A DNA stretch of 64,000 nucleotides, taken from positions 4,082,545-4,146,544 of the forward strand of contig OZ005706.1 of assembly GCA_963930775.1 (NCBI GenBank). The letters run 5' to 3'. Under the pieces are notes generated by a model. The model was not told where the DNA came from, searched no databases, and was given only the letters and a program-made list of their open reading frames with translations. The stretch is from Cliona cf. orientalis (taxonomy: Eukaryota; Porifera; Demospongiae; Clionaida; Clionaidae). Every line of letters starts with the position of its first letter. Within the stretch, counting starts at the first letter, position 1. Of the stretch, positions 11,560 to 23,600 are shown piece by piece. The position numbers were made by a program, and so were the translations under genes.

Positions 11560-11995
11560 TAATGGCAAAGAATGGCTAGGCTGGCTAGACACTTTCAGCG
11601 CAGGTTTAGGATGTGGGGTTTCCAATTGAGCTTGTTGTCTACAATGACTCCAAGATACTTCACCTTTTCTTGCTGGACAATCTCCTCTCCTTTTAGTCAA
11701 AGTTTGGCATGCTCCTGTTTCCTTAGTGGACTCAAAACCAACAGTTGTTTTAGATACATTTATCTTCAAACCATTATCCTCTATCCACTTTGCACACGCC
11801 AGATCACTGCCAAGTTGGTCTCTATGGATGAGTCACTGGCGGAGCAGTAGACAGTGGTATCGTCTGCATAGAGATTTGTGGAGCAGTGTTCAACAACTCG
11901 GGGTAGATCATTCACAAAGATGGTAAATAGCAATGGGCCCAGGATGGTACCCTGGGGGACTCCAGTATGAACATAATTCCAGTTTGACGATACAC
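11560..11995 (-). pseudogene. Non-LTR (LINE) reverse transcriptase fragment
   Basis: Minus-strand frame with GVPQGTILGPLLFTIFVNDL, then LYADDTTVYC (the YADD catalytic box) and, after frame changes, AKWIEDNGLKINVSKT and VKYLGVIVDNKLNW (thumb region). These are non-LTR RT signatures. Palm motifs upstream and the endonuclease are absent, and the 5' end stops at about 11995 where another repeat begins. It abuts the Copia remnant at 11560. Decayed fragment. Confidence 0.87.
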
Positions 11996-12240
11996 CACTA
12001 ATTAAGGTATAGGACCTTAAGTGCGTGGGCGGACCGTGAGCATTGGCTAATTCAAATAGCGAATCGTGAGGGGGTGTGGCCGAGGAGACCATACGAGTGT
12101 TTGTGGTCTGCGTCCAGAAAGAGCCAGGGGCAACTATGCACGTGTAATTAGCGACAGAGTGGCCCCTGAAGAAAAGACAGATAATTACCCACATCAGAAC
12201 ATTCTTTCTTAACTATTAACCGCAACAACTTAATTACACA
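11995..12240. repeat. ~245-bp repeat, copy 1
   Basis: ATTGGCTAATTCAAATAGCGAATCGTGA, GAGGCCATACGAGTG-type, GTGTAATTAGCGAC and TGGCCCCTGAAGAAAAGAC are shared with 28740-29000 in the same orientation. Confidence 0.7.
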
Positions 12241-12247
12241 CTAAGTT

Positions 12248-12892
12248 ACAACCTAAGATAAAAGAATATGTGAGCGTGTAATATAATGTAATTAATGTAA
12301 TCTAATGTAATGTAATATAAATAATTCATTCGAAGCACAGGAAAAGGTATTGTGCAGTAATTTTTATATCAGCATGTAAAGTGGATCAAAAATAAAAATT
12401 GAATCATCTCAGATTTTTGATTTTCACTTTCAGTTTTGAAATAAGAGTCGTAGTAGTTTCTGACCACTAAAGTATGAAGGAAATTACTACTGTCCAGATG
12501 GTGCAATGGTTAAGCTCAGTGTCTGCCAAATAATGTCAAATGCGTGCACTGGTTCGAATCCCACCCGGGGCAATTTTTTTCCATCTTTTTTTTCACTGCC
12601 AATGATGCTGGGAAGGCAGTCTACATACACCAACAACATTCCATGGGCGATGCTCCTTACGGTAGATCTAGACTGGGGGATGATTGCATAATACACAAGC
12701 CCCAAGTCACTCTCAGATATACGTTACGCATTAGTATTATGACACAAGAGTGGGTATAGTATTCAATGTTTGCAACTTGAGATTTTCTACCTTATCACAT
12801 ACCTGACCTATTGTAGCAGACATGTATGATAGGAAATGGTGACATACCGTTAACTAATTACTGCTTGATAAAATTCTTTTATCTTAGGTTGT
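12248..12892. mobile_element. ACA(A/C)CCTAAGATAAAAG TIR transposon, short copy
   Basis: Ends ACAACCTAAGATAAAAGAAT and ATTCTTTTATCTTAGGTTGT. Contains TAATGTAATG runs near the left end, as do the longer copies at 30593 and 35047, and encloses a tRNA-like sequence at 12492-12580. Confidence 0.75.
12492..12580 (+). other. tRNA-like SINE head with A and B boxes
   Basis: A box TGGTGCAATGGTTAAG (12499-12514), B box GGTTCGAATCC (12551-12561), then a CCCGGGGCA end and a T7 run typical of pol III termination. Acceptor and T stems pair poorly, so it is a SINE or tRNA pseudogene. Confidence 0.55.
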
Positions 12893-13460
12893 GGTTTAAT
12901 ACTTAGCTTGTAGAAAAAAAAAAAGAAAGAAAATAATGTAATATAGCTAATTAAATAATATTTGAGACTCTGGGAAGCCATTCATGACAAATTATTCACA
13001 TGGGCACGCAGAATGGATCACACCTGGAAAATTATTGGAAGAGGAATTTTGATTCACACCTTACGATTAAATTACGGCACTTTGAAGTATTTCCATGTTT
13101 GTATAGAAAGCCATGCATTTGCAATGCTTGCCCATGAAAAAACCACATGAGCATGCAGAATGGATCAAAATTAGAAGTTTCTAGGAAGTGGAATTTTGAT
13201 TCACCCTTTAGAATTAAAGTTATGTCCCTTTGAAGTTTCCCCATATATTTGTATAGGGAAGCCATGCGTTTACAATGTTTTCCACCCACACGCTGCGTGA
13301 AAATACGGGGAACACCCGTGGTATGCGTGATTTAGAAAATTTCTCAATATTTGAGTATAGGTTGTTTGCTTGCTTTGTATGGCTCTACTGTGCATCCTAG
13401 GTGTATTATGTGGTTTTCTGGACAATTTTTTCTGCTTAGTGTGCACGCTAGCTTGAAAAA
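12893..13460 (-). repeat. CTTAGTGTG repeats, reverse orientation
   Basis: Two units (about 12900-13145 and 13148-13450) reading TACATGGGCACGCAGAATGG, then TTTGAAGTTTCCCCATAT, then the variant end GGGGAACACCCGTGG-TATGCGT-ATTTAGAAAATTTCTC and TTTTCTGCTTAGTGTG. Confidence 0.75.
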
Positions 13461-13469
13461 AAAGCTTAA

Positions 13470-14150
13470 TTAAGCATGTGGGCGTGTTCCAGGCTCTGTG
13501 TGCAGTGTGTGCGTGTGCGTTAATGCAGGTTTTATTGCTTCCGATTGGGCGTGGCTTCACAAGCCAATGCTTGGATATCATGGGCGCAGGACTGGGCCGC
13601 GGCGATGGGTGGGCGTGTCCCCGATGCGGTGTGACCTTTGAACCCCGCCAGGTGGCTTTGGGGGTGTGGCAGGAGGTCAAAGGTGAGGCCATGTCAGTTA
13701 ATGAGGCACTGTACGCCAGTGTGATTGAGGGGACCGTACGGCTGGACAGAAGCTGATGATGGTTTGAAGCGAATATGGTTGCGATGTGTTGTTACCCTGC
13801 CCACACAGGAAATGAGGTGAGCTCTTGTGTGGGCGGTGTGGCAGAACAGCCTTGAAGTGTTTGTGTGTGTTTTGGCCTTGAGGAAGCTGTGTGTTTTAAT
13901 CGGGATTGTGGGCTTCCGGTGGACATCTGGTGGCCAGTTGGCACTTGATTGAAAATGGTGGTCCTTGAGGTACAGGGTGGTGCTGTTTTGGGCGTGGCCT
14001 GGCCCTTCCCTTCCAGCTCGGCTTCTGGTCCATTGAGGATATTATATACACTTCCGGCTCTAGCAGCCACACCCCTAAAAGGGCATGGTCACACACAACA
14101 TGCACCACTTTACTATGACTTTGATGTGGTTTAGGGGGCGTATTCCCACC
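13470..14150 (+). repeat. ~700-bp dispersed repeat, uninterrupted copy
   Basis: Runs from GTGGGCGTGTTCCAGGC to GATGTGGTTTAGGGGGCGTA, about 90% alike to 37985-38700. Includes a large GC-rich block and GGAAATGAGGTGAGCTC. Frames on both strands are not conserved between copies. Confidence 0.75.
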
Positions 14151-14321
14151 TTACGCCTACATGCACAAGTAAGGTCATGCCATAACACTTTGCAGCCAGA
14201 CTTACACCTCGGGAGGGGGAGGGAGAGTCTGGCTAAACATCGAGTTGTATAGCCAGCAAAAATCACCAACACAAAGCCAACAAGGCAATTTGAGAAAGAC
14301 TCGATTGCTGAAAATTTCACT

Positions 14322-14782
14322 TACAGTGTTAAGCCTGCCAGTGCTCACCCAGAGCTGAACCACATAAGAGTTGGCAAGTCTGTAGTCAAAGGTTATGTCG
14401 TAAAACATAACAAGAAGTTTGCTTTGAAAGAAATCGAGGAACTTGTACCACAGGGCATCAGTCAGGTTACACCACAAATGTGGAAAAAATTCTGTGATCA
14501 TACGGTGGAGGTGGAAGAATAGTACTGGAAGAAAGATGGTCTGGTTGAGGATGTAGTCGAAGAGATATTGAACACTGTTGGTGATGATGGCAGTGACACA
14601 TCAGAAGAGGAACTTGAGCCTGACAACGATGATGTACACTATCACTCAACTGGTTCTGCATCTCCAGCTCAAACACCTATGAAGGAAAAGCCATGTTGTA
14701 GTCATCAACTTCAATTAGAGCACACCCAACTACCACAGGACCTTCTAAACCTCTGTGCAGCCACTGATACAGTAAATGACTA
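14322..14782 (+). pseudogene. C-terminal tail of an IS630/Tc1-type (DDE_3-like) transposase
   Basis: One frame runs from an acceptor-like TTTCACTTACAG to TAA at 14782: GKSVVKGYVVKHNKKFALKE, IEELVPQGISQVTPQMWKKF, CDHTVEVEE, a TAG, then YWKKDGLVEDVVEEI and an acidic tail SDTSEEELEPDNDD. The sequence HNKKF-x-L-K-E, MWKKFCDH and YWKKDGL resembles tails I know after the DDE domain of IS630-like transposases in invertebrates. No catalytic residue is present. The single TAG would be CAG in an intact copy. Could alternatively be a host-derived exon; modest certainty. Confidence 0.5.
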
Positions 14783-14807
14783 ATTGTAACTCCTTGGATT
14801 TTTCTCA

Positions 14808-14850
14808 TGTATGTATGTATGTATGCATGTATGTACCTACCTACCCACGG
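14808..14850. repeat. ATGT microsatellite
   Basis: Runs of (ATGT)n with TACCTACC variants. Confidence 0.9.
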
Positions 14851-15240
14851 CATATTGATATCAGAATATTTATTCCAAGGCCCTTGGAGTTGGGGCCCCA
14901 GCTTCAAGAGAAGCATACTGAATCCTGTAGCTATATATACACCCCAGAAGAACCTTTCCACCTTGCCAAGTCTATTATTCATTTATAAGTACCGTGCATA
15001 AACTTACTGTGCTCATTGGGACCTCCACGGTGCACACATACATACTGGCAAAAGGGCTCTTTCACTTGTGGTATGTTTTGATAGATGCAAGGTGAAGGTC
15101 AAAGTTTAGCAATGCGGAGGTCACAAATATGCAAAGTATGCCCATAGAGTTTGCATAGAGGATCGCTATCTCCGTAATGGTTTGCGCAATCTTTACGGAA
15201 CAAAAACCCAACTGTCTGGAAGGGTAGCGCGAGCTTTACC

Positions 15241-15868
15241 ATAGGATCGGTAGGTTATGCGAGGTTAAATTTATGCGATTTTCTAGTTAAAAGTATTGTG
15301 CGATTTTTATTTATGCGATAATACCATGAGCCAGACTCCACCCTCAAGGGTGGGGTCTGGGCACGAGACTACCTGCTCTGAAAAAGCTATCAGCCCTTAG
15401 AGTTGTGTAACGCTGAAAATACTCATCAGTAGTCCATAACTATCAGCAGAGTACTTCTCTGTGACTCTTTCCAGACTCAAACTGTTGTACCGTTCGGCCA
15501 AACAGACTGAGCGCTTACTAGCAGATTGATCGCGCGTGCAATATGATCACGTGTTTGCGGCGCACACCTTGGCCGGCCACCCTATTGCGCAATGTATGTA
15601 CCGTACTTATCTAATGCTATGCATGGAAAAAATAATTTCAATTTTGAAAAATGTGCGTTTTTCTGGTAAAGGTCATCAATCGTTTAATGTTTAATAATTA
15701 TATAAACGTTATGAGAATTCGTAAAATGCTAATTTATTGCGTTAAATTGGATCATGCGTTGTATTCGATTAACTACGTTATTTATTTTGTGATTTTTAAT
15801 TGTGTGATTTCGATAAAATTCGCATGATCGCGTAACTAAAAATACCGCATAACATACCAATCCTACAG
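15241..15868. mobile_element. ATAGGATYGGTA TIR element with a nested one
   Basis: Left ATAGGATCGGTAGGTTATGCG; right, inverted, GTAGGATTGGTATGTTATGCG; followed inward on both sides by TTTTAGTTA-x-GCGAT words. A different fragment starting TACCGTACTTATCTAATGC (15600-15790) is nested and matches 51519-51650. Confidence 0.65.
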
Positions 15869-15984
15869 TATGCAACATGCAATTAAGAACTGCAGCTTCA
15901 TAATTTATTTGCAGGAAATAAATATCGAGGTCAACCTGGACAGACAATAGGCGTCTGAGTGTACAGCATATTATCCTCGTCAAA

Positions 15985-17290
15985 AAACTGGGTGATTATA
16001 TTCAACACTTTCCTTTTGTTGGCCACTCCTATATAGATCCTTCAATACGACACACCATGTGCTTTCTGCTCATGCACACATCCTAGCACAATATGTAGGT
16101 AAAGGTCATCAACAGGCTCATGTATGGATCTGTAAAATATTACACTACAAAAAGATTCACTCCCGCATTGCTCAGGAAAGTAGGGGTTAAAATGGTGTGA
16201 GAGTACAGAAAGGTCAATGCCTGTGTAATACTAGTGTATGGGTACACTCTTTCATACCAGTGTAATGGGAAGCAATCCATAGTGTGGGGGTACACTCTTT
16301 CTTGCCTGTTAACTTGCACGTAGGGACAGAAGAGTGTAGGGGTACACTCTTTCCTTCCAGTATAACTATTATGGGGTACACTTTCTTATAAGTACTACCA
16401 GGGATAGAAGAGTGCAGGGGTACACTCTTTCTTTAATACCAATTAGTAAACTGGGAGAGAAGAGTGAAGGAGCACACTGTAGATTTGGGAGAGCATTAGT
16501 GTGGAGGTACACTCTTTCTTGCCTGTTAGTAACCTGGGAAAAAAAGAGTGCAGGGGCCACACTAATGCTTTCCCAAATTAATCTAACTAATACTGGGAAG
16601 AGTGTACCCCTGCACTCTTTCCCCAACACTCCTTTCCAGGATTAGTTGGATTCGGGAAAGCATTAGTGTGTGGGGGTACACTCTTTATTGCATGTTTGTA
16701 AGCAGGCAGGGGTACACTCTTTCTTTCCCCTATACATATATGTGTGCATGTACAGTAGCTATGTTGTCTTACATAAAGCAGCACTCAGCATGGTCATTAA
16801 TGTGCATGCACTGGCGCCTTGCACTCCTCCCACCCAGTTTACTAACAGGCAAGAAAGAGTGTACCCTCACACTATTGCTTTCCCGATCTGAACTAATACT
16901 GGAAAGAAAGAGTGCACCCCTGCACTTTTCTCTCCCTGCTTATCTTCCTAATAGTAACTGGCAAGAAGAGTGTACCCTTACAACAGCAGCTTCCCCGTTA
17001 TACTGGCAGGAAAGAGTGTACCCCTACACTGTTCCTCCCAGTAATACGCGGGAATTGACCTTTGTGTACCATCACACTATTTTAACCCCTACTTCCCAAG
17101 TAACATTGGCAGGAAAGATTGTTACAGTAGGGGTTAATGCTGGAGTAAATCTTTGAATAGTATAATTAATTTTAATCCCCACCCCTCATGCATGCTGCTG
17201 CAGCTGGCATGGTGCCGACATGGCATAGAGTTCTCTGACATCAACATTGCAGTGCACGGGGTATGTGCTTTATAGAGCTCTAGCTTAACT
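15985..17290. mobile_element. TACCCCG-family element split by a foldback element
   Basis: Left part 15985-16148 matches the family's TTTGTTGGC...GTGTTTTCTGCTCATGC region, and the right end 17250-17290 reads GTGCACGGGGTATGTGCT-TATAGAGCTCTAG. The foldback element 16150-17156 lies between, so it inserted later. Confidence 0.6.
16150..17156. mobile_element. ~1-kb foldback element built of palindromic satellites
   Basis: Outer inverted ends AAAGATTCACTCCCGCATT / AATGCTGGAGTAAATCTTT, then inverted AGTAGGGGTTAAAATGGTGTG. Inside, a ~60-bp unit (AGAGTGTAGGGGTACACTCTTTC with a CCAGTATTA-type spacer) repeats about a dozen times, itself palindromic around GTACAC. Frames through it are artefacts. Confidence 0.8.
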
Positions 17291-17453
17291 GTATGTCGAG
17301 ATAACTGTTGTTATATTATGTACATGTAAGTCTCCAGCATCCTCCTATGAAGAAATATTATTGAAGCAGGTCACTGAAATAGTAAGTTCTGAGATGCTTT
17401 GACAGTTGGTCAAAAGACTAATAAGCCAAATAACATTATTATAACATGTAATC

Positions 17454-17605
17454 TTATCTTCTAAAGAAACTTGTTAGTGATACTTGTTTAGTTTGCTTAG
17501 GTGGAGAGAGTTTCTCTGTCTTATTGTGTGCTTGAGTTATCACAGGTTTCTCCTCTTCATCAGCACTGGCATCAGTGGATACCACCTCACACACACGTTC
17601 TGTCA
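17454..17605 (-). CDS. POLD3: POLD3 last exon with PCNA-interacting peptide
   Basis: A 152-nt terminal exon after acceptor CATACAG. It encodes VTERVCEVVSTDASADEEE and ends QTKQVSLTSFFRR then TAA at 17456-17454. QVSLTSFF fits the PIP-box rule Q-x-x-(I/L/M)-x-x-F-F, and vertebrate POLD3 ends with a nearly identical peptide. This anchors the whole gene model. I see no canonical AATAAA within 150 bp downstream, only variant AATAAT words. Confidence 0.93.
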
Positions 17606-20600
17606 CTGTATGATTAAACACTCAATAACATACTGTATTTATTCGAATAGTAGCTGCGGCTACTATTAATTTCAGCCTTGCTGGAGTGTGGCTACTAATC
17701 GAGGGCAGCTTTTACTTATTTGGAGGGATACCTTTGCGCCGATCCAGTGGTATCTTGTTGTGATAGACTAGTTTTTTCAGGACTACTTTTTGAATAGTGG
17801 AGATATTATGATCGAAAAACAGCAGCAGAACCAAGCCAGGGATGTCTTTTGTCATACTTTTGCCGCAAACTTACGATCGTTCATGGTGTGAGAATGTGGC
17901 CACACCCACTTAATTGTGTTCACGCATGCGTGCAGCTACTATTCAAGGGTGGCTACTATTTCTTTGGTGGAGCTCCAGGTGTGGCTACTATTCGAGCGCG
18001 GCTACTATTCGGGGTGCGGCTTCTATTCGAATAAGTGATTTTATGGCAAACATCTTGCCACAATGAGGACAGGACTCATGTTTTCTTGTAACTTGACCAC
18101 AACCTTGGTTGTAAAAGTACTAAGCGGTATCAAGAGTATATAATAGAGACTCTTGGCGGTATTGGTAGGCCAAGAGTGTTGACAGGGTCAAGCTCACAAT
18201 AATTCTGAGCAAACCCCAAATACATGAGACAGGAAGCATTAATTTGTTATATGTGTATATATACATGTATATATACAAGTATTTAATGTCACAATCCTGG
18301 GCTAGTATGCATGATCACCTATTAACAGTACATGCTCACAAACATAGAGACGTAGTCTATGCACAAATTGTCTCCTGCCTATGCAAGATTTCCCATTAGT
18401 ACAGTGTGCATGCACAGATGGAAGCGGAATGAACTTTGAGTCTGTACCTATTATTACAGAGGCCATACCCCTCACTGCAAGCAGCTGCTCTGGCTCCAGC
18501 CAAGTGTGCAATGGTAACGTTCTCGCTCTGCTCAAACATTGCTACCGGACTGTCATACCAGTGCAATAGTCCGGTATGACAAAGAACAGACCTCGCCTCT
18601 CATTTTGCTTGAGGCTCATCGGCTAGTGCCAGTGCCTACTAAGCAGGCCTCTTGAAACGCACATCGCTTTGTGCCAATTATTCAACTATGAGTCTCTAGG
18701 TATGGCTTGAGGCACTCTTCTTTGTGCATACGGCCCTACAATTCTGACCAATCCTGAGCTTTGTGGTGTGGACTTTCTCTCCGCCCAGGCTGTGCATTCA
18801 TAGCAACCAGGTCCATGCCTAAAAGCTACCTTGACAGTGAAAGCATTATGTACTATAATAGTGTAGTCTACATGCATACCATGACCATGATGAGTCCAAG
18901 TACCTGTAGCCAGGCCCTGTAGCATTTTTGTAGATTTTTGTAGACTACACTCCATGCAGAAATCTTCATGCTCAGGGAAGTAGATCTATCAGTGAAGTTA
19001 ATTGTGGATCTGAGCCTTCCCAGTGTAGTCCAGCACTCACCTTTTCCAGCTTCATGCCTTTGTCTACACTGGTCAAGTCATCTTTAATAGTACCCGTAGA
19101 TCGCGTGCAGTGTGCAAGCAGTGCGTGTGCATGCGCATGACAACCATTACCCAATGCGTTCAAAATTTAACTCTCTCCTCACTGAAATGATCACCCCACA
19201 AACATACAAGAATATATATAAAGTGACATTGTTCTCAGTTACTCTGCATGAATAAACGAAGATTCAACTTAACTGTTCGGTAAAACTTGCCGACGTTTCG
19301 ACTAGATTCTCTAGTCATCCTCAGGGCAAAAGTGAAGCGAGGTGCGAAAAGGTGGTGCTCTTATAGGCGTGGCTACTGCGCTCGTGCGCCCATGCGGCCG
19401 GGTGCAGAGGGTGGAGCGCCGGCACGATTAGCAGTAGCGCGGTTGCCCCCGCCTCCTAGTTTCTTTATCGTCGCGATCCAACAGCCTGGTAGCTCGTAGC
19501 CCCCGTCTCGATTAAGCCTGTTGTTTGCCGGGGTCCTCTCGATGTGCAAGGCTTCCTTTACCTTTGGCTAGACAGGTTTGGCGGCCCTGTCCAGCACTCT
19601 GGTTGTGTCCCAATCCACTTGGTGTTGCTGGTCCCACTGGTGCTCGGCTATAGCAGACTTCCACGTGTCCCCCTTGTTGCATGCTACCAGGCTGTTGGAT
19701 CGCGATGATGAAGAAACTAGGGGGTGGGGGCAACCGCGCTAGCGCTAACTGCGCCGGCGCTCCACCCTCTGCACCCGGCCGCATGGGCGCGCGAGTGCAG
19801 TAGCCACGCCTATAAGAGCACCACCTTTTCGCACCTCGCTTCACTTTTGCCCTGAGGATGACTAGAGCATCTAGTCGAAACGTCGGCAAGTTTTACCGAA
19901 CAGTTAAGTTGTCCGAAGAGAATCTTCGTTTATTCAAGAATATATATATATATATACCGTTTCCTGTCTTTTGTGTATTCGGGGCTCACTCAGGCTTGCC
20001 CCGAATAAGATTGTCTGAAACATACTTTTAATTGAATATTGTACCGTATCATTGCAAAAAAGGGCCCATGGGCGGACAATGCACCTTACATTGGGCCAAG
20101 ATTGGGGGATGGGCCGATATTCAAGGTATCAGCATTGCATTTACCGTATTACCTCTAATTTAACGGACACCAGAAAAATAATTATTTTGGCCAATGTCCG
20201 CTATAATTAGAGCACACGAAAATAGCCGGCGTTCGAAGTGTCCGATGAATTAGAACACGCTTTACGCATGCGCATTCGGTCAAATGGACGTGCGATCGAG
20301 TAGCTGCAGAGATTGAGAAAATGAGACGGTACCTGGAGTTCCCTGTTCATGATGGGAAAGAGAACAGCTCGCCTCCTTCATTACCACCAAAGAAGCAGCT
20401 GTCCATTGCAAATTTTGCTCGATCAGTACCACGCTAGCGCGAGCTGTCCAACGATGTCCGGATAATTAGAACAACAAAAACTCAAACTTCATTGACTGTC
20501 CGGTGTAATTAGAGGTAAAAAAATAATTCGAAATGGTGTCCGGATAATTAGAGATGTCCGTTAAATTAGAGACAATACGGTAGATGCGAAAGAGCATCCA

Positions 20601-23600
20601 GGTAGGTTACCCACACTATCTTCATAATTCAAATAGTAGCAACGGCTACCATTGATTTCAGCCTTATTCAAGTACGATTATCAATCAAGAGCGAGGGCGG
20701 CAGGCTGATACTTCACCGTATGTCATTGACGGCAGCTGTACTAAGTGGGCGTGGTTACAATCGCTAGCCATGCACGATCATTCATTTGTGCTGAAACACA
20801 GCATAAAGCTAGCTAAGTCTAGATTAACGGCTGTTTGACAGGTTACTTATCAATCTTACATAGACTATCGAAGTTCAGTCATCATAACCAGCCATTTGAG
20901 CTGCATTTTCAAGGTCAGCTCCACATGGGTGCATATTCGAGTAAACATTAGACCTTAGCAGGAAATTGAGCCCAAAGTGGGGGGTGGGCCGGTATTCTGT
21001 AGTGGGGCCTCTTTCGCGAGGGTATGGTATAATACAAGGCTTCACTAGACCCCGCTTTTGCATGATAACCTTTGGTCTGGATAAAGGTCATCTGGAAAAA
21101 TATTGATAGACCACCGTTGCACATGCACATCTTGTGACTCCATCAATCAGCTAGCTAGAGAAAGTCATTAGTAGTCATGAAGCTTTGCTCGCAAGGGCTC
21201 CCTAGAGAAAATGCTTAGTATAGGAATCGCCTCCTTTTGTAGTTACCGGAGGTGTGGCAACTATTCAAGAGTGGCAACTAATTGAGAGTGGTGTCTGATC
21301 GAGCGAATACAGTATATGTAGCTGCAAATAAATAAGGGTCTTGCACCTCAGCACTGCTCCATCCTAGTTGGCCACAAAATTAATAATACATGTAGATGGG
21401 TGTGGTATGCAACCCCCATATACCGTAGAATCCCGCAAATACACCCCCCTGCAATTTTAGCTCAAGTTCCTGCATAGGTAGTTTTGTCTCGCGTATAAGT
21501 CCCCTCTCTCTGACTGTAAAATATTAGAGTCCATAACCCAATAAAAACAGTAGCTATTGCTAGCAAACTAGCTATTTGTGCCATGGTATACCTTATTTTG
21601 TTGATTTTCTCGAGTTTTGCCCATCAAATAGCCAGAGAAAGTACAGAGATCGTGCACCCACGTGGCATTCGACGGTCAGTAATGGTCATCACATGGAAAT
21701 GTAAGGATCCCGCGTATAAGCCCCCTCCCTGCTTTTGGCCAATGCTAGCATGCACAAATGGGGGGGGGGGGGGGGGGGGGTAATTGCGGGATTCTACGGT
21801 AATATATACTTGCAGTTTGTGTATTATCATGTGTGCATCTTTCTGTACTGCTACGTGTACCTCAAGGTGATCACTTCAGGGAATTAATGTTGGATACCGT
21901 ATTTTTTCTAAAAATTCAGCCCTTCTAATTATTTGGCACCCTTTACTGAATGATTGAATATAGTTTCTAATTTTTCGGCAAAGGTCGTCATGCTTATATG
22001 CTATAAACGGGAATGGAATGCAGACGCAGACAGAATGTTGAATATTAACCTCTAAAAATTCGGCGAAGCTAATTTAAAAGCAATATTATTTTCATGCCGA
22101 ATTTTTAGAAGAAATACGGTATTAAAATTTTCTGTAGATCGGCCGATACTCAGAAATGCTATCAGGCTACATGTACATGCAATGCCAAACATTAGAATCC
22201 TGTACCATAAGCTTACTTTTACATGTACAAACTACTCATAATCTGTAATACAGGTACCATGAATACCTTACCCATTTCTCCTTCATCATTTGTGAACATC
22301 TTTGTAACCATCTTCTTATATCTTTTTCTTTTCTTGACTTTGTGAGATACATGCTCCGTTTTCATCTTCTGAACTCTGTGTTCTGAAATAGAAATCATCA
22401 CTTGTACGTATTATGCCAGTAACTTGTAGAAAACAGTATAGTTCATGCAGGACTCTACCATGATTGTACAGATTGCTCAAAAGGAGGTTCCTACCAAACC
22501 TACAAGATCTTTATCGACTGAAAAATATGCATCTATATATCTACAAATTGAGGGGGGAACACTGGTAAAATAATTAAATGGGAAGAGACACACACATAGA
22601 GAACGATAGTTGTGACCTTCATGTAGGGATGCTGAGGCTTATTATGTGTAGTCTTCGTCATTTACTGTAGCAATATCTCTAGCCATGCCGGTATAAAAAA
22701 TGACAGTTCTCGCAATAATAAACAAGCCAAGCAGCTGTTGGAAATGCTGACCAGATATCAAAGTACTATTATGGGAAACTTTCGAGGGAGAAAATTTTCA
22801 CAATTTTTGCTGTTTGAGAGCCACCTACGAAAGTTTTCTCCACGAAATTTTGGCATGTCCCACCCACCTAACCTATATGTGATTTGGCATTCTGTGAGTT
22901 TTCTCTGCAAAATGCTTATTTCTTACTGATCTGCGTAGTTTTCTCTCCTGAATGTTTTTCCACTATACAGTACCATGCCAGCAGTCACATACTGTATAGT
23001 GGGAAACTTGCTGCATGGTGCATGCAACATTTCACGTTTTTCATGTGGATACACTGTAGTGTAGGTTGGGTGCTGTGAAAATTAGAGCCACGAAATTTTT
23101 AATGGGCAGAGAAATTATGGCATCATACATGTACATGCTGCCGCATTGTACTGTGAAGCTGATCAATGTGGGTGTGATCTCTACATAGAAGGTACAAAAA
23201 TCAAAATTATGAGTTCTAATTACAGGGTTAATAAGCTGTTGTGTACCAGTGAAATTTCCTGCTGTATGATACCTACTTGATACATTCCAATTGAGACGTT
23301 ACAGCCTTTCTTGTGGGCTTTTACAGAACAAGATACATGTATGTACAGTAGCGGTCAATAAAAGTTAACATTGCGTTTCTGTTTTATGGTTGTTTGAGTG
23401 TAGTAATGCAATCGTTTTGTTACCATACATTGCTATGTTTGTCAGTGTGGAAATAGTGGTGCACGTGTATGCACATAAGCATGCGGGCATACGCGCGCTT
23501 AACGTTAACATGGAATGGTCACACCTATACAATCATTTGAAGTGGGAAAATGATGGTGTTCAGTACTTACAAGAAGCAGCGTATTCTTCATTTTGCATTC

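Noticed and set aside
13478..13756. Frame of 92 codons, with a similar one at 38007-38285
   Set aside because: The two are copies of the same ~700-bp repeat; the third copy is broken and changes between copies are not codon-like.
16369..17156. Long plus-strand frame of 184 codons and several others
   Set aside because: They run through the palindromic satellite of the foldback element; openness follows from the repeat.
18070..18140. Minus-strand phrase KHESCPHCGKMF resembling a zinc ribbon
   Set aside because: Only about 24 residues and it runs into a MITE end; no flanking support.
19287..19889. Two protein-like frames starting MPTFRLD on opposite strands
   Set aside because: They are the same Penelope terminal sequence read on the two arms of an inverted repeat; no domain and no independent conservation.
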